64,000 bases of DNA from Pseudalkalibacillus hwajinpoensis (GTDB lineage Bacteria; Bacillota; Bacilli; Bacillales; Guptibacillaceae), in contig NZ_JADFCM010000008.1 in NCBI RefSeq assembly GCF_015234585.1, positions 496,001 through 560,000 on the forward strand, in the 5' to 3' direction. The translations under genes were made by a program, and so were the position numbers. The notes under the pieces were generated by a model, which saw nothing but the letters and a program-made list of their open reading frames with translations, searched no databases and was not told the DNA's origin. Shown here one piece after another: positions 23,899 to 31,782 of the stretch (the first letter of the stretch is position 1; each line of letters begins with the position of its first letter).

Positions 23899-25226
23899 TT
23901 GAAAGAAATAAGAGTCAGCCTTCAGTTGAAACAACAGAAGAAGCCACAATTGTTACTGACGAGAAAGGCAACATTTATTCTCTTAACGAAGAAGCGATTG
24001 ATCTGTTTGGACTTGTTCGAGATGATGATGTAACAACCGTCCGACAGCTTATACCAAATCTTAATTATTCTCTGTTGGATCAAGGGGTCGTGGTCCAACG
24101 CTTTGGTGTGGGGAAAGAAGGGAAGTATTTTCCGGTGTTTTTGCGGAAAAGTTCATTCACACTTAAAGGGGAATCTTATATCCTTCTTGTCATCCATAAA
24201 AAGAATGATCGATCGATTGCTGGTTTAGAGCCTCAAAAAGTAGTAAATGAACTCCTTGATATTAAATTTGCACTAGATGAATCGACGATTGTTGCGATCA
24301 CGGATCATTCAGGAAAAATTGTGTATGTGAATGATCAATTCTGTCAGATCTCAAAGTACTCGCAGGAAGAACTGATCGGAAGAGATCACTCTATTATCAA
24401 TTCTGGCTATCATTCGAAGGAATTCTTTCGAGACCTCTGGCGAACGATTGCTTCAGGGGAAGTTTGGAAAGGCGAGATTAAAAATAAAGCGAAGGATGGG
24501 ACTTCCTATTGGGTGGATACTACTATTGTTCCCTTTCTAAATAAAGAAGGAAAGCCTTACCAATACTTAGCGATTCGTTCTGAGGTTACTAAACGAAAAA
24601 AGGTTGAAGAAGAATTAAAACAAATGGCAACACGCATGATTGATGTTCAGGAAGAGGAACGCAAAAGACTCTCTCGAAACTTACATGACGGAATTGGTCA
24701 GAATTTATATAGTCATCTTATTACGATCAGCCGTATCGATGCAGAATTGGATCATCCTCTTATTGATCAAATGCGTAATGAGGCCACCGCTATAATAGAA
24801 GAAGTTCGAGAGATTTCTTGGGAACTACGTCCATCTGTGTTAGATGATCTTGGCTTGATCCCGGCGATTCGCTCCTTCCTAAACAGATACTCAGAAAACT
24901 ATAAGATTGATGTTTTCTTTGAATGTGTTCTTGAAAATCGTCTTGGAAACCAGTCCGAAACTACAATCTACCGCATCATCCAAGAGGCGTTAACCAACGT
25001 GCGGAAATATGCAGGGGTCAAGCGAGCTTCTGTCACAATTCGTGAGTTAAGCGAAGGAGTTAGAGTGATGGTAGAAGATAATGGAATTGGATTTGTCCAA
25101 GATCAGCTTGCGAGTGGGGTCGGGTTGTTTAGTATGGAAGAGCGGTCAAAGTCAGTAGGTGGCGAGTTACATATACATAGCGCTCCAGGAAAAGGAACGA
25201 AAGTGATTTTAGACATTCCATATTAG
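23895..25226 (+). CDS. PAS-PAS histidine kinase, NarX/NreB type
   Basis: This 443-residue soluble kinase starts with a short PAS-like region (about 10-110) and a clear second PAS domain (about 125-235; VNDQFCQISKYSQEELIGRD and GEIKNKAKDG). A HisKA_3 domain follows (phospho-acceptor in SRNLHDGIGQN), then HATPase_c (IIQEALTNVRKYAG, VEDNGIGF). It has no membrane helix. Unlike Staphylococcus NreB it lacks the four-cysteine Fe-S set: only two scattered cysteines are present, so direct oxygen sensing by such a cluster is unlikely. A TTG start overlaps the nreA stop and has an AGGAGGG site. It probably works on the NreC-like regulator with NreA. Confidence 0.85.
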   Translation: MIERNKSQPSVETTEEATIVTDEKGNIYSLNEEAIDLFGLVRDDDVTTVRQLIPNLNYSLLDQGVVVQRFGVGKEGKYFPVFLRKSSFTLKGESYILLVIHKKNDRSIAGLEPQKVVNELLDIKFALDESTIVAITDHSGKIVYVNDQFCQISKYSQEELIGRDHSIINSGYHSKEFFRDLWRTIASGEVWKGEIKNKAKDGTSYWVDTTIVPFLNKEGKPYQYLAIRSEVTKRKKVEEELKQMATRMIDVQEEERKRLSRNLHDGIGQNLYSHLITISRIDAELDHPLIDQMRNEATAIIEEVREISWELRPSVLDDLGLIPAIRSFLNRYSENYKIDVFFECVLENRLGNQSETTIYRIIQEALTNVRKYAGVKRASVTIRELSEGVRVMVEDNGIGFVQDQLASGVGLFSMEERSKSVGGELHIHSAPGKGTKVILDIPY

Positions 25227-25286
25227 AAGGTGAGAATCCCTTATAGTAATGGAAATGAAATTTGATGAATGAAGGGAGGTTTTGTA

Positions 25287-25967
25287 GTGGGGAACATGAA
25301 GAACATATTGAAAAGAACTTCTATTTTTCTTGGATTAGATGATGAAGAAATCGAAGAAATTGAAAAAATCACAAGAAGAAAACACTTTAGTAATCGAAGT
25401 TTCGTGTTTATGGAAGGTGATGAACGTGAGGCGGTGTTTTTCATTGAATCCGGTGTCGTTAAGACTCATAAAATCGATGAGGACGGAAATGAACAAGTGT
25501 TTTCTTTACTGCAATCAGGTGATATGTTTCCACACGTCGGTTTTTTCGATCAATCTCCGTATCCGGCGAATGCTATGGTGCTACAAGGTGCGGTCCTTCT
25601 CATGATTCGAATTGAAGATTTCAATCAACTAATGATGGTGAAACCTCACCTGGCGATTAAAGTGATGGAGGTGATGGGGAAGAAGATTCTTGAGTTACAA
25701 GAACGAGTACAGTCGCTCATTTCACAAGACGTTCAGCACCGTTTCGTTCAAACCATGATCAGATTAGCTTACGAAAATGGAAACCAGCGTGATGGGGGAA
25801 TTGCGATTGATTTCCCGATTACGAACCAGGATCTAGCGAATATAGTCGGCACGTCTCGGGAATCAATCAATCGGCTACTGAATCAATTAAAAAAGGATCA
25901 GATATTAAAAAGCGATCGCCATGGTTTATTTATTTATGATCTGAACCGGCTCAAGCATTTGCAATGA
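25287..25967 (+). CDS. Crp/Fnr family regulator without cysteines
   Basis: I start this gene at GTG 25287 because GGGAGG lies seven bases upstream; the ATG at 25269 precedes that site. The 226-residue protein has a cyclic-nucleotide-like beta-roll, a long dimer helix (VMEVMGKKILELQERVQSL) and an HTH with TNQDLANIVGTSRESINRLL. It contains no cysteine at all, so it cannot carry the Fe-S cluster of Bacillus Fnr. The recognition helix SRES-INR has the Arg-Glu...Arg pattern of CRP, which reads TGTGA half-sites. A matching site lies before the divergent ric gene. It probably senses NO (perhaps by heme) or another signal of nitrate respiration. Confidence 0.85.
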   Translation: MGNMKNILKRTSIFLGLDDEEIEEIEKITRRKHFSNRSFVFMEGDEREAVFFIESGVVKTHKIDEDGNEQVFSLLQSGDMFPHVGFFDQSPYPANAMVLQGAVLLMIRIEDFNQLMMVKPHLAIKVMEVMGKKILELQERVQSLISQDVQHRFVQTMIRLAYENGNQRDGGIAIDFPITNQDLANIVGTSRESINRLLNQLKKDQILKSDRHGLFIYDLNRLKHLQ

Positions 25968-25993
25968 AAAAAGGCACATATTGTGCTTTTTTG
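25966..25993 (+). terminator. Terminator after the Crp/Fnr gene
   Basis: AAAAAAGGCAC pairs with GTGCTTTTTT across ATATT, starting at the stop codon. The hairpin has T6 on the plus strand and T6 on the minus strand, so it can also end the converging ric transcript. Confidence 0.85.
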
Positions 25994-26015
25994 TCTGTGA
26001 TAAAGGAGGTGGCGA

Positions 26016-26738
26016 TTACTGATGAACATTCGCTCGTTCGCGTTCGAGTCGGGGGAAAAGGATATTATTCTCGAGATGGATATGCTGAAATAGATCGGAT
26101 TCGAGTTCTTCTAATTTAAGATACATTAAAGTGTAAGTTGTGCAGGCACCTTCTGGAAGAGTGTAGTCCCTCGTAACAGACCGAAGTTCTTTTAATAAAT
26201 GACCGGCTTCTTCATGTTCTTCTTCAAGGGCAGCAATGGTTTCAAGAACTTTCGTTAAAGACTCTTGTGAAGGCTCTGCTTCGTACGCCTTGATCTTAGG
26301 AAAGACTTTCTCTTCTTCCTGAATCAAGTGTTCTTCTAATTCAAGTTTGAGGCGATGAAACAAACGATGAACCTGACTTAATTCTGGATGTGTACTCCCG
26401 TGAACTCGGTAGACTTTTGTTACAAAGCCGTTGAGTTCAGTAAGGACATGATCAAGATACGCGTGGTGTGTATCGAGAATATGGTCGATTAAACGTGAAT
26501 ACCGTTCTAGCTCCCAGTTCACTTCACGTTCCTTCATATCTTTCATTTCTACATAAAGTGTATTCAATCTGGAGAGGATTTCCTCTTCATTAAGATTCTT
26601 CTCAGCAATGGCTTCATGTATAGGACGGTTACCTCCACAACAAAAATCAAGGCGATATTCCTTTAGGATCTGGCTTGCTCTCGGAAATTGTGTCACGATC
26701 TCCCCGGTTTTGGTAGCCCCATTAAACATCTTTTCCAT
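26016..26738 (-). CDS. scdA: Iron-sulfur cluster repair di-iron protein Ric/ScdA
   Basis: This 240-residue protein repairs Fe-S clusters damaged by NO or oxidants. The N-terminal ScdA_N domain holds the double cysteine in LDFCCGGNR (C33, C34). The rest is a hemerythrin-like di-iron four-helix bundle with ligands in DHILDTHHAYLDH, HRLKLELEEHLIQEE, LEEEHEEAGHLL and FQHIHLENNILFP. Length fits Ric. A GGAGG site precedes the ATG. A candidate Crp/Fnr site is placed for class II activation. With hmp and the nitrate genes it forms the local NO-defence set. Confidence 0.92.
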   Translation of the reverse strand: MEKMFNGATKTGEIVTQFPRASQILKEYRLDFCCGGNRPIHEAIAEKNLNEEEILSRLNTLYVEMKDMKEREVNWELERYSRLIDHILDTHHAYLDHVLTELNGFVTKVYRVHGSTHPELSQVHRLFHRLKLELEEHLIQEEEKVFPKIKAYEAEPSQESLTKVLETIAALEEEHEEAGHLLKELRSVTRDYTLPEGACTTYTLMYLKLEELESDLFQHIHLENNILFPRLERERANVHQ

Positions 26739-26782
26739 CGTTATAACCTCCTGAATGATTAACTATTCTTAAGTACACGTTT

Positions 26783-26825
26783 AATGTAAACCATTTCCCT
26801 GTACTAAACTGTGGTGTATATCACA
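26783..26825 (-). promoter_or_regulatory. ric promoter with Crp/Fnr-type site
   Basis: TGTGG-TGTATA-TCACA (26810-26825) differs at one position from the palindrome TGTGA-N6-TCACA. On the minus strand a -10-like TACATT lies at 26788-26783, placing the site near -41.5, the normal class II activator position. The Cys-free Crp/Fnr protein at 25287 has a CRP-like recognition helix and is the likely regulator. Confidence 0.5.
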
Positions 26826-26907
26826 CAAGAGGCGGTAACTATGCAGAAGGAACCTTCTTACTAACTATTCATTTGAGAAAAACGAAAAAGGAGTGCTCAT
26901 CTTCCAT

Positions 26908-27129
26908 TCAGAGAGCAAGCTTACTATCAGATGGTATTAGCACAATCGTTCCGTCGATTCCTGTGTGTTCCCAATCTGCCCATCACTCACTCATTGTCAC
27001 TTCTTCTAATAGAGCCAAAGCTTCTATACCATTCTTTGATTTGTATGTATGAAATCCAACATCTCGTAAAGTAACTTCTACAAGGTTTAAAATGTGGGGA
27101 TCGTCATCAATCATTAAAATGGAAATCAT
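26908..27129 (-). pseudogene. Truncated response-regulator receiver gene
   Basis: ATG 27129 behind AAAGGGTGAAAG opens a receiver domain with the acidic triad (ILMIDDDPHILNLVEVTL), but after 48 residues (ALLEEVTMSE) it stops at TGA 26983. The phospho-acceptor Asp region is missing. The same frame continues after the TGA for another 24 codons (WADWEHTGIDGTIVLIPSDS and onward) to 26908, without receiver motifs. It looks like a decayed fragment of a larger regulator and is unlikely to be functional. Confidence 0.55.
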
Positions 27130-27379
27130 TACTTTCACCCTTTCTATACGAACGAAATACTTCATACGTATTTTACAACGTATAGGTGAACAGGAGATGA
27201 ACGAATGAGAGATACCTAAAAGAATTTTAAATTTCACGATATTCGGGGGATTAGGAATCTTTTATTCCTAGCCTCTATTTTTTGAACGACCTCATTCATT
27301 CTCTCTCAAAAATGCTTAGCTCAAGCATTCTTTTTTTAAACGTACAACTACTGTTTTTTGTTACATAAAGAAAAATAAA
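27130..27379. other. Gene-free stretch with an orphan terminator at 27310-27338
   Basis: No gene is supported. A good plus-strand terminator is present: AATGCTT pairs with AAGCATT across AGCTC, followed by CTTTTTTT. Nothing obvious upstream on the plus strand uses it, which may mark a lost gene or an unrecognised small RNA. Confidence 0.45.
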
Positions 27380-27430
27380 AACGTCTAAATGAACAATATA
27401 TATTGCAAAAAGACGTTAATAATATATAAT
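27380..27430 (+). promoter_or_regulatory. Promoter with nested palindromes before the DUF6773/XRE operon
   Basis: TTGCAA (27403-27408), a 16-base spacer and TATAAT (27425-27430) form a good promoter. AACGTCT (27380-27386) and AGACGTT (27411-27417) are inverted arms that share their centre with a perfect inner palindrome, CAATATATATTG (27394-27405). This nested dyad covers the -35 region and is a plausible autoregulatory operator for the XRE repressor of the operon. A 17-codon TTG-started frame (27481-27534) with a GGGGG site lies in the leader. Confidence 0.5.
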
Positions 27431-27576
27431 GGTAAAAGAAGGATGAGGAAGAGAATTATAAAATTAAAGGGGGTCACTAGTTGGATAAAATTATTCAATC
27501 TCATGAAATGGAATCGTATTTATCAAAAGAATAAAGCATAAATGATCGATTACTAAATAGGAGAGGAAGGGTAATA

Positions 27577-28104
27577 ATGGGGTTTGGATTTAAGGGGAAG
27601 CAGAAAGACGAACGATTGACGACTCTTCAAAATAAGATTTACCGGGAAATGTATATTCTTATTGTGGTGATTTGTGCTCTATCAGTTTTGTATAAACAGT
27701 TTCTGGTTGAGGGCGGAATACAGCATGTATGGACGGAGATTATTATTTTTAGTGTCAGTTCTGGATATTATCTTATACGATCAGCGATGCTTGGAATCTT
27801 TTCAGATGAAGTAGAGATGCACGATCGATCGAGTAAGGTGAGCTTTAGTAAACGGAATTTCTTGATCAGTCTTCTCTTGGGAGTGGGGTTTTCTCTTTTC
27901 CTTGCGGTTAGAAACTCTTTGAAGTATGGAGAAGGTGCTGAGGAAACATTTTATTTTTTTCTCAGTATTTTATTAGGGTGCTTAATGATTTACATTCCTG
28001 TCTTATTTGTCATAATGGTGGTACCCTATGCGGTAGCGAAGTATAAAAGTGATAAGATAAATGAGCAGGAACTAGAAGAGATGGATGATGAAGATGTGCG
28101 GTGA
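27577..28104 (+). CDS. DUF6773-like membrane protein
   Basis: This 175-residue protein has four hydrophobic helices, an N-terminal charged segment (FGFKGKQKDERLTTLQNKIY) and an acidic C-terminal tail (EQELEEMDDEDV). It matches the DUF6773-type proteins that occur directly before a small XRE regulator in many Firmicutes. The ATG has a GAGAGGAAGGG site. The regulator gene begins six bases after its stop. Such pairs behave as operons in which the XRE protein controls the membrane protein; what the membrane protein does is unknown. Confidence 0.7.
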   Translation: MGFGFKGKQKDERLTTLQNKIYREMYILIVVICALSVLYKQFLVEGGIQHVWTEIIIFSVSSGYYLIRSAMLGIFSDEVEMHDRSSKVSFSKRNFLISLLLGVGFSLFLAVRNSLKYGEGAEETFYFFLSILLGCLMIYIPVLFVIMVVPYAVAKYKSDKINEQELEEMDDEDVR

Positions 28105-28110
28105 TCAATT

Positions 28111-28311
28111 GTGAAGAATGTGAGACTAAAAATGGCAAGAGTGGAGCACGATCTCTCCCAGCAAGAGCTTGCCAAAAAGGTTGGCGTGTCGAGACAGACG
28201 ATTGGGCTCATTGAGCTCGGAAAATATAACCCGACGCTGCAGTTGTGCTTGTCCATTTGTTGGGCGTTAAATAAATCGCTTGATGAGCTGTTTTGGATGG
28301 ATCCTGAATAG
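28111..28311 (+). CDS. XRE-family HTH regulator (66 aa)
   Basis: This short Cro/CI-type regulator consists of one HTH domain: MARVEHDLSQQELAKKVGVS and RQTIGLIELGKYNPTL, ending in LDELFWMDPE. The size and ending are typical of the stand-alone XRE regulators paired with DUF6773-like membrane proteins. It starts at GTG 28111. It probably represses its own operon at the nested palindrome at 27380-27417. Confidence 0.85.
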   Translation: MKNVRLKMARVEHDLSQQELAKKVGVSRQTIGLIELGKYNPTLQLCLSICWALNKSLDELFWMDPE

Positions 28312-28317
28312 AAGAGA

Positions 28318-28361
28318 AGCTACGTTATTCTACAAGGTGTAGTGTAACGTAGCTTTTTTAT
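28318..28361 (+). terminator. Terminator after the XRE gene
   Basis: AAGCTACGTTA pairs with TAACGTAGCTT across an 18-base loop, followed by T-rich sequence. It ends the 27577-28311 operon and lies just before the stop of a converging small gene. Confidence 0.8.
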
Positions 28362-28363
28362 TC

Positions 28364-28546
28364 TTATTTTGTTTTCTTACCGAAATTTTGGGCAAGCGAA
28401 ATAATGCCTACAAGAAAACAAGGAAAACTGACGAGTAACGCCTCGAACCATGAATTTCCGATTGTACGGTATAAGAGAATGACGAAGATTGCAGCGATAA
28501 AGTAAGTAGGTATGAATTTTTTTGATAAAAGTAATTCACTCAGAAT
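28364..28546 (-). CDS. Small two-helix membrane protein with a non-AUG start (60 aa)
   Basis: A coherent minus-strand frame encodes two hydrophobic helices (FIPTYFIAAIFVILLY and EALLVSFPCFLVGIISLA) and a basic tail (NFGKKTK). No ATG, GTG or TTG is available in frame at the right place. AGAGGAG lies seven bases before ATT 28546 and ten before CTG 28543, so one of these rare codons is the likely start. The frame is too well formed to be chance, but the protein is not recognised. Confidence 0.5.
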   Translation of the reverse strand: MLSELLLSKKFIPTYFIAAIFVILLYRTIGNSWFEALLVSFPCFLVGIISLAQNFGKKTK

Positions 28547-28671
28547 GAAACAACTCCTCTAAATCGGAACTATTTTTTCCGTATCCGGTTATTTTATCAG
28601 AAATGCCACCTCATAATATAGTAAAGTTAATCTATCGAAAAGGAAATCGATTGATCATGGAGGTCAAACAA

Positions 28672-29268
28672 ATGCGACAGCGTCTTGTTGGTATTTTACT
28701 GTTTAATGAAGTAGAAGTCTTGGATTTTGCGGGTCCCTTTGAAGTCTTTTCGATTACAACTACATTAGAGTCGAACGTAAAGCCTTTTGTGGTTAAAACG
28801 ATCTCAGAAAATGGGGAAATGGTTACGGCGCGTAATGGATTAAACGTGCAACCCGATTATGGTTTCGACGACCACCCTTCGTTTGATATCGTTATTATTC
28901 CTGGTGGGTATGGCGCTGAACAGATTGAAATCAACAATCCTCGGATAATTGCATGGATTCAAGATCAGAAGTCAAAAGTGGAGTTGATGACATCGGTTTG
29001 TACAGGAGCTTTGCTGCTGGCGAAAGCAGGTGTGCTTGATGGAAGAAAAGCGACAACTCATTGGATGGATCTTGATCGATTAGATGAGGAATTTCCAGAG
29101 GTCTCCGTTCAACGGCATGTCAAATTCGTTGATGAAGGTTCGATTTTAACATCAGGGGGCATTTCTGCAGGAATCAATTTGTCGTTCCATATGATCGCTC
29201 GGCTACATGGTAAGGAAGTCGCATTAAAGACAGCGAAACAAATGGAATATGATATTACGATTGAGTGA
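28672..29268 (+). CDS. DJ-1/PfpI family protein
   Basis: This 198-residue protein is a DJ-1/PfpI-superfamily member. The nucleophile-elbow cysteine is in MTSVCTGALLLAKAG, followed by GRKATTHWMDLDRL and the C-terminal LTSGGISAGINLS; this pattern is typical of the GlxA/isonitrile-hydratase-like branch without a DNA-binding domain. I start at ATG 28672, eight bases after GGAGG. The family includes chaperones, glyoxalases and hydratases, so the activity cannot be told from sequence. It probably forms a unit with the acetyltransferase gene that follows. Confidence 0.85.
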   Translation: MRQRLVGILLFNEVEVLDFAGPFEVFSITTTLESNVKPFVVKTISENGEMVTARNGLNVQPDYGFDDHPSFDIVIIPGGYGAEQIEINNPRIIAWIQDQKSKVELMTSVCTGALLLAKAGVLDGRKATTHWMDLDRLDEEFPEVSVQRHVKFVDEGSILTSGGISAGINLSFHMIARLHGKEVALKTAKQMEYDITIE

Positions 29269-29317
29269 TTTGTTTATCATGAAAAGCGAGCAATGTACCG
29301 GTAAAGGAGTGAATTCA

Positions 29318-29773
29318 GTGGAGATTAAAGTAGATGATTTAAACGGACCTGAAGTGGCTGAATTATTGAATGACCATATCCAAAGTATGCAAAAGTATTC
29401 TCCACCGGAAAGTAAGCATGCGCTGGATCTAGAGGGGTTACGGAAGCCTGAGATTACGTTTTGGAGTGCGTGGGAAGCGGGTGACTTAGTCGGATGCGTG
29501 GCGCTTCAAAGATTGAATAGTCTCCACGCCGAGATTAAGTCCATGAAAACAGCATCTGCTCATCTAAGAAAGGGTGTCGCGAAAAGACTTCTTCAACATA
29601 TTATTGATGAAGCGAGAGCGCGTGGATACGAACGGTTGAGTCTTGAAACGGGTTCAATGGATGTCTTTCAGCCAGCCAGGCGCTTGTATGCAAGCTTTGG
29701 ATTTCACGAGTGTCAGCCGTTTGCAGGGTATAGGGAAGACCCGAATAGTGTGTTTATGAGTTTGGAGTTGTAA
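29318..29773 (+). CDS. GNAT family N-acetyltransferase (YsnE-like)
   Basis: This 151-residue acetyltransferase has the GNAT fold: LVGCVALQRLN (strand 4 region), SMKTASAHLRKGVAKRLLQH with the acetyl-CoA loop (RKGVAK), and LYASFGFHECQPF near the C-terminus. The substrate is unknown; the closest resemblance is to B. subtilis YsnE-type enzymes. I choose GTG 29318, eight bases after AAGGAG; the frame is open upstream into the DJ-1 gene. Two hairpins follow. Confidence 0.85.
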   Translation: MEIKVDDLNGPEVAELLNDHIQSMQKYSPPESKHALDLEGLRKPEITFWSAWEAGDLVGCVALQRLNSLHAEIKSMKTASAHLRKGVAKRLLQHIIDEARARGYERLSLETGSMDVFQPARRLYASFGFHECQPFAGYREDPNSVFMSLEL

Positions 29774-29808
29774 GATTGTTTTCTATGATGCGTCATTTAG
29801 AGAGAAGT

Positions 29809-29849
29809 AAAAGGAGTGCTACTCGTTCGGTCGATTAGCACTTCTTTTC
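29809..29849 (+). terminator. Terminator after the GNAT gene
   Basis: AAAAGGAGTGCTA pairs imperfectly with TAGCACTTCTTTT over a 14-base loop. A second hairpin (CCAGCCT/AGGCTGG) lies at 29944-29964 with a weak T-tail. The rest of the 29774-30083 gap shows nothing else. Confidence 0.6.
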
Positions 29850-30083
29850 GTTATGTGGGAAATTTTGAATTGACTTCATATAGTTTTCCTCTTTAGGAAA
29901 TAAGGAAAAGCGTTCATCGATAAGAGTATCGTTCAAAATAAGGCCAGCCTGTATGGAAGGCTGGAGTTTCTTTAATGTTTTTATACTCTTCATGATGGAA
30001 ACAATAAAATCCAGATTAGTTTACTTATTTGCGGGGTAGTTAGTAGAAGTGTTCAAAACTCTGAAGAATAGAATGGTGATTAA

Positions 30084-31481
30084 ATGGGGTTCTTTTACTA
30101 TATAAAGAAATATTTAAAGATGTCGAGACGTCAGCGGAAAAGTGAGTTGAAATCAACCATTTGGTTTATGCCATTTTGGTATATCGTTGGCGCGGTCGGT
30201 TTATCTGCTTTTACCTATTATCTCGATTATGTCGTGGATGTTAGCTTATATCTCCCAGTAGGAATTGGCTTCAGTGGCCAGACGTTACAGGTTCTATTGA
30301 GTGCGCTCGTAGGAGGGGTGCTGACACTAAGTGCCTTTACACTAAACTCCTTGCTTGTTGCGTTGACGACGTTTAGCGGTCAATTCTCTTCCAAAATGCT
30401 TGTCAACTTCGTTAGTGACCGAGCGACCCAGCACGTACTCGGTATTTTTAACGGAAGTTTTATTTACGTGCTTTTAAACTTCTTATACGTGACGCACGGA
30501 GAAGAGGAGTATGTAGTTGCGACACCTGTTTTATCCATTCTGACAGCTATTACAGCTGCCATCACTTTTATTTATTTTATCAACCATACTGCCACATGGA
30601 TGCAAGTTCATAACATCAGCTTTAATATGAATGCCAAGTCAAAATTAGTGCAGGCTTCTCTTGAAGAAGAATTAAAGCCTTACCATCTTAATAAGGAAGT
30701 ACAGAAGGAAGACATTCCCTCAGATCCTGATGGGAAAGTTATCAAAACCAACCAATCTGGTTATCTTCAAGTCGCTGACTTTTCAAGATTGATTAAACAG
30801 GCGAATAGAGACGACGTTCTCCTCAGGTTCGATGTTAGAATTGGAGAATTCGTCATAGCAGGCACACCACTGCTTACTTATTGGGAACATGGACAAGTGA
30901 TGAATCCGGACCGCTACTTGAAAGCCATTGAAATCGGGGTCAAACAAACAGAGATTCAAGATCTAGAGTATGGACTAATTAAGCTTGCGGAAGTAGCTAT
31001 TAAAGCTTTAGGTCATAATGATCCGCTTACGGTCACGAATACCATTCATCAGATTGCTGATTTGCTGAATAGTATTGGCAAATCTAAGAATTTCTCACCC
31101 TATCTTTTTGATCAGGAAAAGAAGCTTCGGATTATCTTAAATCAAAAAGATTTTAGTTACTACCTTCACAAAGGATTTGCTTCCATTCGTGAGTATGCCA
31201 ACCAAAACACAACAATTATAACGGCGCTTTTAACGATGGTAGCCCAGCTAAGTAAAACTATGAATAAGGAAGCACACAAAGATCTATGGGAATTTGCCCG
31301 CCAGACGATTTTAGGATTTGATAACTACAGCCTGTACGAAAATGATTGTCTGCACATTTTAGAGCCATTATCCGTGCTTGCTAAAAATACGGGTAATGAA
31401 AAGGATTATCTGTTCCTGCTTGAATATATGCTGGAGCGGGTTAGTTCGAAGAGTGCTTCTAAGATGTCTTCTTCAAATTAA
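30084..31481 (+). CDS. DUF2254 family membrane protein
   Basis: This 465-residue protein has four N-terminal membrane helices in the first 170 residues, including LSALVGGVLTLSAFTLNSLL and QFSSKMLVNFVSDRATQ, which are hallmark segments of DUF2254. A large soluble domain follows (IKTNQSGYLQVADFSRLIKQ, then VRIGEFVIAGTPLL). The length is normal for the family, whose function is unknown. The gene appears to stand alone; AATGGTGATTAA before the ATG gives a moderate ribosome site. A decayed transporter fragment follows. Confidence 0.85.
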   Translation: MGFFYYIKKYLKMSRRQRKSELKSTIWFMPFWYIVGAVGLSAFTYYLDYVVDVSLYLPVGIGFSGQTLQVLLSALVGGVLTLSAFTLNSLLVALTTFSGQFSSKMLVNFVSDRATQHVLGIFNGSFIYVLLNFLYVTHGEEEYVVATPVLSILTAITAAITFIYFINHTATWMQVHNISFNMNAKSKLVQASLEEELKPYHLNKEVQKEDIPSDPDGKVIKTNQSGYLQVADFSRLIKQANRDDVLLRFDVRIGEFVIAGTPLLTYWEHGQVMNPDRYLKAIEIGVKQTEIQDLEYGLIKLAEVAIKALGHNDPLTVTNTIHQIADLLNSIGKSKNFSPYLFDQEKKLRIILNQKDFSYYLHKGFASIREYANQNTTIITALLTMVAQLSKTMNKEAHKDLWEFARQTILGFDNYSLYENDCLHILEPLSVLAKNTGNEKDYLFLLEYMLERVSSKSASKMSSSN

Positions 31482-31491
31482 GCTATCATGA

Positions 31492-31647
31492 AAAGGAACA
31501 ACCAAGTTAAAGGTAGTTTATTTCCTGGTTGGCATTGAAAAAACGATAAAAGACATCCTGCCGTTTTTCTTCGCAGGTATTGTGATTGTATTGCTTGTTA
31601 CCTATATTCCATCTCTAACGCTTTGGTTGCCTGAGCTGTTTGAGTAA
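31492..31647 (+). pseudogene. C-terminal remnant of a TRAP transporter large permease (DctM)
   Basis: A plus-strand frame without a start ends at TAA 31647. Its translation contains GIEKTIKDILPFFFAGIVIV followed by LLVTYIPSLTLWLPELFE, which matches the C-terminal helix and closing motif of TRAP-type DctM permeases. Only about 45 residues of an expected 425 or so remain, and a terminator follows. It is a leftover of a deleted dicarboxylate-transport operon. Confidence 0.65.
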
Positions 31648-31661
31648 AGGAAATTGTTGGT

Positions 31662-31718
31662 TACAAATGAGAAAAGGACTTATTCGTAGGAGCCGATGAG
31701 TCCTTTCTCATTTGTTTT
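31662..31718 (+). terminator. Terminator behind the DctM remnant
   Basis: ACAAATGAGAAAAGGACT pairs with AGTCCTTTCTCATTTGT (one bulge) across an 18-base loop, followed by TTTTG. Its strength suits the original DctM transcript. Confidence 0.75.
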
Positions 31719-31782
31719 GAAAGTACTGCCTTCCTCACTTTCTGGCCATACTGAGGCTATTCGTTAAAAAGAGGTGGGTCTT

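Noticed and set aside
22097..25226. Calling either kinase NreB
   Set aside because: Neither has the four-cysteine Fe-S set that defines the Staphylococcus oxygen sensor.
27481..27534. 17-codon TTG-started frame with a good GGGGG site
   Set aside because: Too short to support as a gene; only mentioned as a possible leader peptide of the DUF6773/XRE operon.
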